DNA of 64,000 nt. Origin: Arenicola marina. Lineage: Eukaryota; Annelida; Polychaeta; Arenicolidae. Of this stretch, positions 46,093-57,700 are shown piece by piece. The translations under genes were made by a program, and so were the position numbers. The stretch lies in contig OZ025265.1 in assembly GCA_964019135.1 (NCBI GenBank), positions 2,232,496 through 2,296,495 of the forward strand, in the 5' to 3' direction. The stretch's first letter is position 1; each line of letters starts with the position of its first letter. The notes under the pieces are model-generated. The model was given only the letters and a program-made list of their open reading frames with translations. It did not search any database and was not told the DNA's origin.

Positions 46093-49000
46093 TGGGGCTG
46101 GAGGTCTGAAGCTGTGGGTTGGGGTGGGGCTGGTGGTGAGAGCGGGAGTGGGCCTGGGGTTGAGACTGGGGTGTGGGTTGGGGCGGGGCTGGTGGTGAGA
46201 GCGGAAGTGGGCCTGGGGTTGAGACTGGGGTGTGGGTTGGGGTGGGGCTGGTGGTGAGAGCGGGAGTGGGCCTGGGGTTGAGACTGGGGTGTGGGTTGGG
46301 GCGGGGCTGGTGGTGAGAGCGGGAGCGGGCCTGGGGTTGAGACTGGGGTGTGGGTTAAGGTGGGGCTGGTGGTGAGAGCGGGAGTGGGCCTGGGGTTGAG
46401 ACTGGGGTGTGGGTTGGGGTGGGGCTGGTGGTGAGAGCGGGGGTGGGCCTGGGGTTGAGACTAGGGTGTGGGTTGGGGTGGGGCTGGTGGTGAGAGCGGG
46501 GGTGGGCCTGGGGTTGAGACTGGGGTGTGGGTTGGGGTGGGGCTGGTGGTGAGAGCGGGAGTGGGCCTGGGGTTGAGACTGGGGTGTGGGTTGGGGTGGG
46601 ATTGGTGGCGAGAGCGAGGGTGGGCCTGGGGTTGAGACTGGGGTGTGGGTTGGGGTAGGGCTGGTGGTGAGAGCGGGAGTGGGCCTGGGGTTGAGACTGG
46701 GGTGCGGGTTGGGGTGGGGCTGGTGGTGAGAGCGGGGGTGGGCCTGGGGTTGAGACTGGGGTGTGGGTTGGGGTGGGGCGGGTGGTGAGAGCGGGAGTGG
46801 GTCTGGGGTTGAGACTGGGGTGTGGGTTGGGGTGGGACTGGTGGTGAGAGTGGGACTGGTGGTGAGAGCGGGAGTAGGCCTGGGGTTGAGACTGGGGTGT
46901 GGGTTCGGGTAGGGCTGGTGGTGAGAGCGGGAGTGGGCCTGGGGTTGAGACTGGGGTGTGGGTTGGGGTGAGACTGGTGGTGAGAGCGCGGGTGGGCCTG
47001 GGGTTGAGACTGGGGTGTGGGTTGGGGTGGGGCTGGTGGTGAGAGCGGGAGTGGGCCTGGGGTTGAGACTGTGGTGTGGGTTGGGGTGGGGCTGGTGGTG
47101 AGAGCGGGGGTGGGCCTGGGGTTGAGACTGTGGTGTGGGTTGGGGTGGGGCTGGTGGTGAGAGCGGGAGTGGGCCTGGGGTTGAGACTGGGATGTGGGTT
47201 GGGGTGGGACTGGTGGTGAGAGCGGGAGTGGGCCTGGGGTTGAGACTGGGGTGTGGGTTGGGGTGGGGCTGGTGGTGAGAGCGGGAGTGGGCCTGGGGTT
47301 GAGACTGGGGTGTGGGTTGGGGTGGGACTGGTGGTGAGAGCGGGAGTGGGCCTGGAGTTGAGACTGGGGTGTGGGTTGGGGTGGGGCTGGTGGTGAGAGC
47401 GGGAGTGGGCCTGGGGTTGAGACTGGGGTGTGGGTTGGGGTAGGGCTGGTGGTGAGAGCGGGTGTGGGCCTGGGGTTGAGACTGGGGTGTGAGTTGGGGT
47501 GGGGCTGGTGGTGATAGCGGGAGTGGGCCTGGGGTTGAGACTGGGGTGTGGGTTGGGAGAGGGCTGGTGGTGAGAGCGAGAGTGGGCCTGGGGTTGAGAC
47601 TGGGCTGTGGGTTGGGGTAGGGCTGGTGGTGAGAGCGGGAGTGGGCCTGGGGTCGAGACTGGTGTGTGGGTTGGGGTGGGACTGGTGGTGAGAGCGGGAG
47701 TGGGCCTGGGGCTGAGACTGGGGTGTGGGTTGGGGGAGGGCTGGTGGTGAGAGCGGGGGTGGGCCTGGGGTTGAGACTGGGGTGTGGGTTGGGGGAGGGC
47801 TGGTGGTGAGAGCGGGGGTGGGCCTGGGGTTGAGACTGGGGTGTGGGTTGGGGGAGGGCTGGTGGTGAGAGCGGTAGTGGGACTGGGGTTGAGACTGGGG
47901 TGTGGGTTGGGGCAGGGCTGGTGGTGAGAGCGGGAGTGGGCCTGGCGTTGAGACTGGGGTGTGGGTTGGGGTAGGGCTGGTGGTGGTGCGAGCGGGAGTG
48001 GACCTGGGGTTGAGACTGGGATGTGAGTTGGAGTGGGGCTGGTGGTGAGAGCGGGAGTGGGCCTGGGGTTGAGACTGGGGTGTGGTTTGGGGTGGGACTG
48101 GTGGTGAGAGCGGGAGTGGGCCTGCGGTTGAGACTGGGGTGTGGGTTAGGGAGGGACTGGTGGTGAGAGCGGGACAGGGCCTAGGGTTGAGACTGGGGTG
48201 TTGGTTGGGGTGGGGCTGGAGGTGAGAGCGGGAGTGGGCCTGGGGTTGAGACTGGGGTGTGGGTTCGGGTGGGGCTGGTGGTGAGAGCGGGAGTGGGCCT
48301 GGGGTTGAGACTGGGGTGTGGGTTGGGGTGGGACTGGTGGTGAGAGCGGGAGTGGGCCTGGGGCTGAGACTGGGGTGTGGGTTGGGGTGGGGCTGGTGGT
48401 GAGAGCGGGAGTGGGCCTGGGGTTGAGACTGGGGTGTGGGTTGGGGTGGGGCTGGTGGTAAGAGCGGGAGTGGGTCTGGGGTTGAGACTAGGGTGTGGGT
48501 TGGGGTGGGGTTGGTGGTGAGAGCGGGAGTGGGCCTGGGGTTGACTGGGATGTGGGTTGGGGTGGGGCTGGTGGTGAGAGCGGGAGTGGGCCTGGGGTTG
48601 AGACTGGGGTGTGGGTTGGGGTGGGACTGGTGGTGAGAGCGGGAGTGGGCCTGGGGCTGAGACTGGGGTGTGGGTTGGGGTGGGGCTGGTGGTGAGAGCG
48701 TGAGTGGGCCTGGGGTTAAGACTGGGGTGTGGGTTGGGGTGGGGCTGGTGGTGAGAGCGGGAGTGGGTCTGGGGTTGAGACTAGGGTGTGGGTTGGGGTG
48801 GGGCTGGTGGTGAGAGCGGGAGTGGGCCTGGGGTTGAGACTGGGATGGGGGTTGGGGTGGGGCTGGTGGTGAGAGCGGGAGTGGGCCTGGGGTTGAGACT
48901 GGGGTGTGGGTTGGGGTGGGGCTGGTGGTGAGAGCGGGAGTGGGCCTGGGGTTGAGAGTGGGGTGTGGGTTGGGGTGGGGCTGGTGGTGAGAGCGGGAGT

Positions 49001-52000
49001 GGGCCTGGGGTTGAGACTGGGGTGTGGGTTGGGGTAGGGCTGGTGGTGAGAGCGGGAGTGGGCCTGGGGTTGAGACTGGGGTGTGGGTTGGGGGAGGGCT
49101 GGTGGTGAGAGCGGGAGTGGGCCTGGGGTGTGGGTTGGGGTGGGACTGGTGGTGAGAGCGGGAGTGGGCCTGGAGTTGAGACTGGGGTGTGGGTTGGGGT
49201 GGGGCTGGTGGTGAGAGCGGGAGTGGGCCTGGGGTTGAGACTGGGGTGTGGGTTGGGGTAGGGCTGGTGGTGAGAGCGGGTGTGGGCCTGGGGTTGAGAC
49301 TGGGGTGTGGGTTGGGGTGGGGCTGGTGGTGATAGCGGGAGTGGGCCTGGGGTTGAGACTGGGGTGTGGGTTGGGGGAGGGCTGGTGGTGAGAGCGAGAG
49401 TGGGCCTGGAGTTGAGACTGGGGTGTGGGTTGGGGTAGGGCTGGTGGTGAGAGCGGGAGTGGGCCTGGGGTTGAGACTGGTGTGTGGGTTGGGGTGGGAC
49501 TGGTGGTGAGAGCGGGAGTGGGCCTGGGGTTGAGACTGGGGTGTGGGTTGGGGTAGGGCTGGTGGTGAGAGCGGGAGTGGGCCTGGGGTTGAGACTGGGG
49601 TGTGGGTTGGGGTAGGGCTGGTGGTGAGAGCGGGAGTGGGCCTGGGGTTGAGACTGGGGTGTGGGTTGGGGGAGGGCTGGTGGTGAGAGCGGGAGTGGGC
49701 CTGGGGTGTGGGTTGGGGTGGGACTGGTGGTGAGAGCGGGAGTGGGCCTGGAGTTGAGACTGGGGTGTGGGTTGGGGTGGGGCTGGTGGTGAGAGCGGGA
49801 GTGGGCCTGGGGTTGAGACTGGGGTGTGGGTTGGGGTAGGGCTGGTGGTGAGAGCGGGTGTGGGCCTGGGGTTGAGACTGGGGTGTGGGTTGGGGTGGGG
49901 CTGGTGGTGATAGCGGGAGTGGGCCTGGGGTTGAGACTGGGGTGTGGGTTGGGGGAGGGCTGGTGGTGAGAGCGAGAGTGGGCCTGGAGTTGAGACTGGG
50001 GTGTGGGTTGGGGTAGGGCTGGTGGTGAGAGCGGGAGTGGGCCTGGGGTTGAGACTGGTGTGTGGGTTGGGGTGGGACTGGTGGTGAGAGCGGGAGTGGG
50101 CCTGGGGTTGAGACTGGGGTGTGGGTTGGGGGAGGGCTGGTGGTGATAGCGGGAGTGGGCCTGGGGTTGAGACTGGGGTGTGGGTTGGGGTGGGGCTGGT
50201 GGTGATAGCGGGAGTGGGCCTGGGGTTGAGACTGGGGTGTGGGTTGGGGGAGGGCTGGTGGTGAGAGCGAGAGTGGGCCTGGAGTTGAGACTGGGGTGTG
50301 GGTTGGGGTAGGGCTGGTGGTGAGAGCGGGAGTGGGCCTGGGGTTGAGACTGGTGTGTGGGTTGGGGTGGGACTGGTGGTGATAGCGGGAGTGGGCCTGG
50401 GGTTGAGACTGGGGTGTGGGTTGGGGGAGGGCTGGTGGTGAGAGCGGGAGTGGGCCTGGGGTTGAGACTGGGGTGTGGGTTGGGGTGGGGCTGGTGGTGA
50501 GAGCGGGAGTGGGCCTGGAGTTGAGACTGGGGTGTGGGTTGGGGTGGGGCTGGTGGTGAGAGCGGGAGTGGGCCTGGGGTTGAGACTGGGGTGTGGGTTG
50601 GGGTAGGGCTGGTGGTGAGAGCGGGTGTGGGCCTGGGGTTGAGACTGGGGTGTGGGTTGGGGTGGGGCTGGTGGTGATAGCGGGAGTGGGCCTGGGGTTG
50701 AGACTGGGGTGTGGGTTGGGGGAGGGCTGGTGGTGAGAGCGGGAGTGGGCCTGGGGTTGAGACTGGGGTGTGGGTTGGGGTGGGGCTGGTGGTGAGAGCG
50801 GGAGTGGGCCTGGGGTTGAGACTGGTGTGTGGGTTGGGGTGGGACTGGTGGTGAGAGCGGGAGTGGGCCTGGCGTTGAGACTGGGGTGTGGGTTGGGGTG
50901 GGGCTGGTGGTGAGAGCGGGAGTGGGCCTGGGGTTGAGACTGGGGTGTGGGTTGGGGGAGGGCTGGTGGTGAGAGCGGGAGTGGGCCTGGGGTTGAGACT
51001 GGGGTGTGGGTTGGGGTGGGACTGGTGGTGAGAGCGGGAGTGGGCCTGGAGTTGAGACTGGGGTGTGGGTTGGGGTGGGGCTGGTGGTGAGAGCGGGAGT
51101 GGGCCTGGGGTTGAGACTGGGGTGTGGGTTGGGGTAGGGCTGGTGGTGAGAGCGGGTGTGGGCCTGGGGTTGAGACTGGGGTGTGGGTTGGGGTGGGGCT
51201 GGTGGTGATAGCGGGAGTGGGCCTGGGGTTGAGACTGGGGTGTGGGTTGGGGGAGGGCTGGTGGTGAGAGCGAAAGTGGGCCTGGAGTTGAGACTGGGGT
51301 GTGGGTTGGGGTAGGGCTGGTGGTGAGAGCGGGAGTGGGCCTGGGGTTGAGACTGGTGTGTGGGTTGGGGTGGGACTGGTGGTGAGAGCGGGAGTGGGCC
51401 TGGGGCTGAGACTGGGGTGTGGGTTGGGGGAGGGCTGGTGGTGAGAGCGGGGGTGGGCCTGGGGTTGAGACTGGGGTGTGGGTTGGGGGAGGGCTGGTGG
51501 TGAGAGCGGGAGCGGGCCTGGGGTTGAGACTGGGGTGTGGGTTGGGGTAGGGCTGGTGGTGAGAGCGGGTGTGGGCCTGGCGTTGAGACTGGGGTGTGGG
51601 TTCGGGTGGGGCTGGTGGTGAGAGCGGGAGTGGGCCTGGGGTTGAGACTGGGGTGTGGGTTGGGGTGGGACTGGTGGTGAGAGCGGGAGTGGGCCTGGGG
51701 TTGAGACTGGGGTGTGGGTTGGGGTGGGGCTGGTGGTGAGAGCGGGAGTGGGCCTGGGGTTGAGACTGGGGTGTGGGTTGGGGGAGGGCTGGTGGTGAGA
51801 GCGGGAGTGGGCCTGGCGTTGAGACTGGGGTGTGGGTTGGGGTGGGGCTGGTGGTGAGAGCGGGAGTGGGCCTGGGGTTGAGACTGGGGTGTGGGTTGGG
51901 GGAGGGCTGGTGGTGAGAGCGGTAGTGGGACTGGGGTTGAGACTGGGGTGTGGGTTGGGGTAGGGCTGGTGGTGAGAGCGGGAGTGGGCCTGGGGTTGAT

Positions 52001-53850
52001 ACTGGGGTGTGGGTTGGGGTGGGGCTGGTGGTGAGAGCGGGAGTGGGCCTGGCGTTGAGACTGGGGTGTGGGTTGGGGTGGGGCTGGTGGTGGTGCGAGC
52101 GGGAGTGGACCTGGGGTTGAGACTGGGATGTGAGTTGGAGTGGGGCTGGTGGTGAGAGCGGGAGTGGGCCTGGGGTTGAGACTGGGGTGTGGTTTGGGGT
52201 GGGACTGGTGGTCAGAGCGGGAGTGGGCCTGGGGTTGAGACTGGGGTGTGGGTTGGGGTAGGGCTGGTGGTGAGAGCGGGAGTGGGCCTGGTGTTGAGAC
52301 TGGGGTGTGGGTTGGGTTGGGGCTGGTGGTGAGAGCGGGAGTGGGCCTGGGGTTGAGACTGGGGTGTGGGTTGGGGTGGGCTGGTGGTGAAACCGGGGGT
52401 GGGCCTGGGGTTGAGACTGGGGTGTGGGTTGGAGTGGGGCTGGTGGTGAGAGCGGGAGTGGGCCTGCGGTTGAGACTGGGGTGTGGGTTAGGGAGGGACT
52501 GGTGGTGAGAGCGGGTCAGGGCCTAGGGTTGAGACTGGGGTGTTGGTTGGGGTGGGGCTGGAGGTGAGAGCGGGAGTGGGCCTGGGGTTGAGACTGGGGT
52601 GTGGGTTGGGGTGGGACTGGTGGTGAGAGCGGGAGTGGGCCTGGGGTTGAGACTGGGGTGTTGGTTGGGGGAGGGCTGGTGGTGAGAGCGGGAGGGGGCC
52701 TGGGGTTGAGACTGGGGTGTGGGTTGGGGTGGGGCTGGTGGTGAGAGCGGGAGTGGGCCTGGGGTTGAGACTGGGATGGGGGTTGGGGTGGGGCTGGTGG
52801 TGAGAGCGGGAGCGGGCCTGGGGTTGAGACTGGGGTGTGGGTTGGGGTGGGGCTGGTGGTGAGAGCGGGAGTGGGCCTGGGGCTGAGACTGGGGTGCGGG
52901 TTGGGGTGGGGCTGGTGGTGAGAGCGGGAGTGGGCCTGGGGTTGAGACTGGGGTGTGGGTTGGGGTGGGGCTGGTGGTGAGAGCGGGAGTGGGCCTGGGG
53001 TTGAGACTGGGGTGTGGGTTGGGGTGGGGTTGGTGGTGAGAGCGGGAGTGGGCCTAGGGTTGAGACTGGGATGTGGGTTGGGGTGTGGCTGGTGGTGAGA
53101 GCGGGAGTGGGCCTGGGGTTGAGACTGGGGTGTGGGTTGGGGTGGGACTGGTGGTGAGAGCGGGAGTGGGCCTGGGGCTGAGACTGGGGTGTGGGTTGGG
53201 GTGGGGCTGGTGGTGAGAGCGGGAGTGGGCCTGGGGTTGAGACTGGGGTGTGGGTTGGGGTGGGGCTGGTGGTGAGAGCGGGAGTGGGTCTGGGATTGAG
53301 ACTAGGGTGTGGGTTGGGGTGGGGCTGGTGGTGAGAGCGGGAGTGGGCCTGGGGTTGAGACTGGGATGGGGGTTGGGGTGGGGCTGGTGGTGAGAGCGGG
53401 AGCGGGCCTGGGGTTGAGACTGGGGTGTGGGTTGGGGTGGGGCTGGTGGTGAGAGCGGGAGTGGGCCTGGGGTTGAGACTGGGGTGTGGGTTGGGGTGGG
53501 GCTGGTGGTGAGAGCGGGAGTGGGCCTGGGGTTGAGACTGGGGTGTGAGTTGGGGTGGGGCTGGCGGTGAGAGCGGGAGTGGGCCTGGGGTTGAGACTGG
53601 GGTGTGGGTTGGGGTGGGGCTGGTGGTGAGAGCGGGAGTGGGCCTGGGGTTGAAACTGGGGTTGAGACTGGGGTGTGAGTTGGGGTGGGGCTGGTGGTGA
53701 GAGCGGGAGTGGGCCTGGTGTTGATACTGGGGTGTGGGTTGGGGTGGGGCTGGTGGTGAGAGCGGGAGTGGGCCTGGGGTCGAGACTGGGGTGTGGGTTG
53801 GGGGGGGGGGGGGCTGGTGGTGGGAGCGGGAGTGGGCCTGGGGTTGAGAG
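46093..53850 (+). repeat. Minisatellite array, 59-bp G-rich unit (B-type), about 131 copies
   Basis: The period is 59 bp, measured between successive GAGAGCGGGAGTGGGCC motifs. Units contain GGGGCTGGTGGTGAGAGCGG, GGGCCTGGGGTTGAGACTGG and GGTGTGGGTTGGGGTG. Each unit carries at least five runs of three or more G on the plus strand, so every unit can form a G-quadruplex. A 12-bp deleted unit form recurs at 49121 and 49699, and a GATAGCGGG form at 49331 and 49909, both 578 bp apart. This shows a ten-unit block duplication (nine full units plus one of 47 bp). Long open frames on both strands follow from composition and a period not divisible by 3. Confidence 0.96.
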
Positions 53851-56800
53851 TGGGCATGGTGGTGGTGGTGGTGGTGGTGGTGGTGGTGGGGCTGGGGATG
53901 AGAATGGAGACGGTGGTGGTGGGGGTGGTGGTGGTGGTGGGGCTGGGGTGAGATTGGGGATGGTGGTGGTGGTGGTGTGCTGGGGATGAGAGTGGGGATG
54001 GTGGTGGTGGGGGTGGTGGTGGGGCTGGGGGTGAGAGTGGAGATGGTGGTGGTGGGGGTGGTGGTGGGGCTGGGGATGAGAGTGGGGATGGTGGTGGTGA
54101 TGGTGGTGGTGGGGCTGGGGATGAGGGTGGGGATGGTGGTGGTGGGGGTGGTGGTGGGGCTGGGGATGAGAGTGGGGATGGTGGTGGTGGGGGTGGTGGT
54201 GGGGCTGGGGATGAGAGTGGGGATGGTGGTGGTGATGGTGGTGGTGGGGCTGGGGTTGAGAGTGGGGATGGCTGTGGTGGGGGTGGTGTTGGGGCTGGGG
54301 TTGAGAGTGGGCATGGTGGTGGTGGGGGTGGTGGTGGGGCTGGGGATGAGAGTGGGGATGGTGGTGGTGGGGGTGGTGGTGGGGTTGGGGATGAGAGTGG
54401 GGATGATGGTGGTGGGGGTGGTGGTGGGGCTGGGGATGAGAGTGGGGATGGTGGGGGTGGGGGTGGTGGTGGGGCTGGGGTTGAGAGTGGGCATGGTGGT
54501 GGTGATGGTGGTGGTGGGGCTGGGGATGAGAGTGGGCATGGTGGTGGTGGGGGTGGTGGTGGGGCTGGGGGTGAGAGTGGGGATGGTGGTGGTGGTGGTG
54601 GTGGTGGGGTTGGGGTTGAGAGTGGGGATGGTGGTGGTGATGGTGGTGGTGGGGCTTGGGTTGAGAGTGGGGATGGTGGTGGTGGGGGTGGTGGTGGGGC
54701 TGGGGTTGAGAGTGGGCATGGTGGTGGTGGGGGTGGTGGTAGGGCTGGGGATGAGAGTGGGGATGGTGGTGGTGGGGGTGGTGGTGGGGTTGGGGATGAG
54801 AGTGGGGATGGTGGTGGTGGGGGTGGTGGTGGGGCTGGGGATGAGAGTGGGGATGGTGGGGGTGGGGGTGGTGGTGGGGCTGGGGGTGAGAGTGGGGATG
54901 GTGGTGGTGATGGTGGTGGTGGGGCTGGGGTTGAGAGTGGGGATGGTGGTGGTGGGGGTGGTGGTGGGGTTGGGGATGAGAGTGGGGATGGTGGTGGTGG
55001 GGATGGTGGTGGGGTTGGGGGTGAGAGTGGGGATGGTGGTGGTGGGGGTGGTGGTGGGGCTGGGGATGAGAGTGGGGATGGTGGTGGTGGGAGTGGTGGT
55101 GGGGCTGGGGATGAGAGTGGGGATGGTGGTGGTGATGGTGGTGGTGGGGCTGGGGATGAGAGTGGGAATGGTGGTGGTGGTGGTGGTGGTGGTGGGGTTG
55201 GGGTTGAGAGTGGGGATGGTGGTGGTGGGGCTGGGGATGAGAGTGGGTATGGTGGTGGTGATGGTGGTGGTGGGGTTGGGGGTGAGAGTGGGGATGGTGG
55301 TGGTGGTGGGGTTGGGGTTGAGAGTGGGGATGGTGGTGGTGGGGGTGGTGGTGGGGCTGGGGTTGAGAGTGGGGATGGTGGTGGTGGGGGTGGTGGTGGG
55401 GCTGGGGATGAGAGTGGAGATGGTAGTGGTGGTGTGGCTGGGGTTGAGAGTGGGGATGGTGGTGGTGGGGGTGGTGGTGGGGCTGGGGTTGAGAGTGGGG
55501 ATGGTGGTGGTGGGGGTGGTGGTGGGGCTAGGGTTGAGAGTGGGGATGGTGGTGGTGGGGGTGGTGGTGGGGTTGGGGATGAAAGTGGGGATGGTGGTGG
55601 TGGTGGTGGTGGGGTTGGGGTTGAGAGTGGGGATGGTGGTGGTGCGGGTGGTGGTGGGGCTGGGGTTGAGAGTGGGGATGGTGGTGGTGATGGTGGTGGT
55701 GGGGTTGGGGGTGAGAGTGGGGATGGTGGTGGTGGGGGTGGTGGTGGGGCTGGGGGTGAGAGTGAGGATGGTGGTGGTGGGGGTGGTGGTGGGGCTGGGG
55801 ATGAGAGTGGGGATGGTGGTGGTGGGGGTGTTGGTGGGACTGGGGATGAGAGTAGGGATGGTGGGGGTGGGGGTGGTGGTGGACCTGGGGTTGAGAGTGG
55901 GGATGGTGGTGGTGATGGTGGTGGTGGGGTTGGGGGTGAGAGTGGGGATGGTGGTGGTGGGGGTGGTGGTGGGGTTGGGGATGAGAGTGGGGATGGTGGT
56001 GGTGATGGTGGTGGTGGGGCTGGGGATGAGAGTGGGCATGGTGGTGGTGGGGGTGGTGGTGGGGCTGGGGATGTGAGTGGGGATGGTGGGGGTGGGGGTG
56101 GTGGTGGGGCTGGGGATGAGAGTGGGGATGGTGGTGGTGGGGGTGGTGGTGGGGCTGGGGATGAGAGTGGGGATGGTGGTGGTGGGGGTGGTGGTGGGGC
56201 TAGGGATGAGAGTGGGGATGGTGGTGGTGGTGATGGTGGTGGTGGTGATGGTGGTGGTGGTGGTGATGGTGGTGGTGGGGTTGGGGATGAGAGTGGGGAT
56301 GGTGGTGGTGGGGGTGGTGGTGGGGCTGGGGATGAGAGTGGGCATGGTGGTGGTGGGGGTGGTGGTGGGGCTGGGGATGAGAGTGGGCATGGTGGTGGTG
56401 ATGGTGGTGGTGGGGTTGGGGATGAGAGTGGGGATGGTGGTGGTGGTGGTGGTGGTGGTGGGGTTGGGGTTGAGAGTGGGAATGGTGGTGGTGGGGCTGG
56501 GGATGAGAGTGGGGATGGTGGTGGTGATGGTGGTGGTGGGGTTGGGGGTGAGAGTGGGGATGGTGGTGGTGGTGGGGTTGGGGTTGAGAGTGGGGATGGT
56601 GGTGGTGGGGGTGGTGGTGGGGCTGGGGATGAGAGTGGGGATGGTGGTGGTGGGGGTGGTGGTGGGGCTGGGGATGAGAGTGGGGATGGTGGTGGTGGTG
56701 GTTGTGGTGGGGCTGGGGGTGAGAGTGGGGATGGTGATGGTGGGGGTGGTGGTGGGGCTGGGGATGAGAGTGGGCATGGTGGTGGTGATGGTGGTGGTGG

Positions 56801-57360
56801 GGCTGGGGATGAGAGTGGGGATGGTGGTGGTGGGGATGGTGGTGGGGCTGGGGATGAGAGTGGGCATGGTGGTGGTGATGGTGGTGGTGGGGTTGGGGAT
56901 GATAGTGGGGATGTTGGTGGTGGGGGTGGTGGTGGGGCTGGGGATGAGAGTGGGGATGGTGGTGGTGGGGGTGGTGGTGGGGCTGGGGATGAGAGTGGGG
57001 ATGGTGGTGGTGGTGGTTGTGGTGGGGCTGGGGATGAGAGTGGGGATGGTGGTGGTGGGGGTGGTGGTGGGGCTGGGGATGAGAGTGGGGATGGTGGTGG
57101 TGAGGGTGGTGGTGGGGCTGGGGATGAGAGTGGGCATGGTGGTGGTGATGGTGGTGGTGGGGTTGGGGATGAGAGTGGGGATGGTGGTGGTGGGGGTGGT
57201 GGTGGGGCTGGGGATGAGAGTGGGGATGGTGGTGGTGGGGGTGGTGGTGGGGCTGAGGTTGAGAGTGGGGATGGTGGTGGTGATGGTGGTGGTGGGGTTG
57301 GGGGTGAGAGTGGGGATGGTGGTGGTGGCGGTGGCGGTGATGGTGGTGGTGGTGGGGCTG
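53851..57360 (+). repeat. Minisatellite array, 45-bp G-rich unit (A-type), about 78 copies
   Basis: The unit contains GGGGATGGTGGTGGTGGGGG, then TGGTGGTGGGGCTGGGG and ATGAGAGT or TTGAGAGT. The period is 45 bp, with copies in which GGGGGTGGT is replaced by TGATGGTGGT and a few length variants. As 45 is a multiple of 3, several frames are open. One minus-strand frame (57137-52488) runs through this array and on into the 59-bp array, and encodes a Thr/Pro-rich 15-residue cycle resembling PTTTIPTLIPSPTTT. I read this as a consequence of the repeat, not as a gene. The plus strand has extreme G over C bias. Confidence 0.95.
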
Positions 57361-57465
57361 AAGGTGTGAAGCTGTGGGTTGGGATGGGGCTGGTGGTGAA
57401 AGCGGGAGTGGACCTAGGGGTTGAGACTGGGGTGTGGGTTTGTGTGGGGCTCGGGGTAGGCCTGG
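57361..57465 (+). repeat. Single degenerate B-type unit with the A-to-B junction sequence
   Basis: From 57351 the sequence GGTGGGGCTG, then AAGGTGTGAAGCTGTGGGTT and TGGTGGTGAAAGCGGGAGTG, matches 46091 onward with only a few differences over 80 bases, at a constant offset of 11,260 bp. It contains little more than one and a half copies of the 59-bp type unit, diverged from the main array (GGACCTAGGGGTTGAGACTG), and then stops. Confidence 0.85.
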
Positions 57466-57638
57466 GGAATTCAGATGGCTGTCACCTACCCTCGCCCCCT
57501 CCCCTGCCCACCCCACCCCCAGGCATCGGTTCCCTACGTCACACATTATGTATCACCGACCGTTGGTGAGGGTTTGGTCAGAAGTCAGTGAAGTGTTTTA
57601 CCACAATGATATGTGGAGCAGTGATCGAGCGTGATGGC
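57466..57638. other. Short spacer after the G-rich block
   Basis: A C-rich stretch at about 57488-57522 is followed by ordinary sequence. No gene is supported. Confidence 0.4.
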
Positions 57639-57700
57639 GGATCAAGCACAGGTCTGCGGGCCTGAAGCTCACTGCGCTACCAACGGAGTTACATAGGCTT
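57639..57700 (-). mobile_element. tRNA-derived SINE head
   Basis: On the minus strand TTGGTAGCGCAGTGAG (57683-57668) is a good A box. GTGCTTGATCC (57649-57639) is a B box with changes from GGTTCGATCC. Spacing of about 30 bp between them fits a tRNA-derived polymerase III promoter. No closed cloverleaf is apparent, so this is more likely an old SINE than a tRNA gene. Confidence 0.5.

Noticed and set aside
53977-57569. Plus-strand Val/Gly-rich frames and a His/Pro-rich minus frame in the 45-bp array
   Set aside because: These are alternative frames of the same 45-bp unit. Several frames being open at once on both strands indicates composition, not selection.
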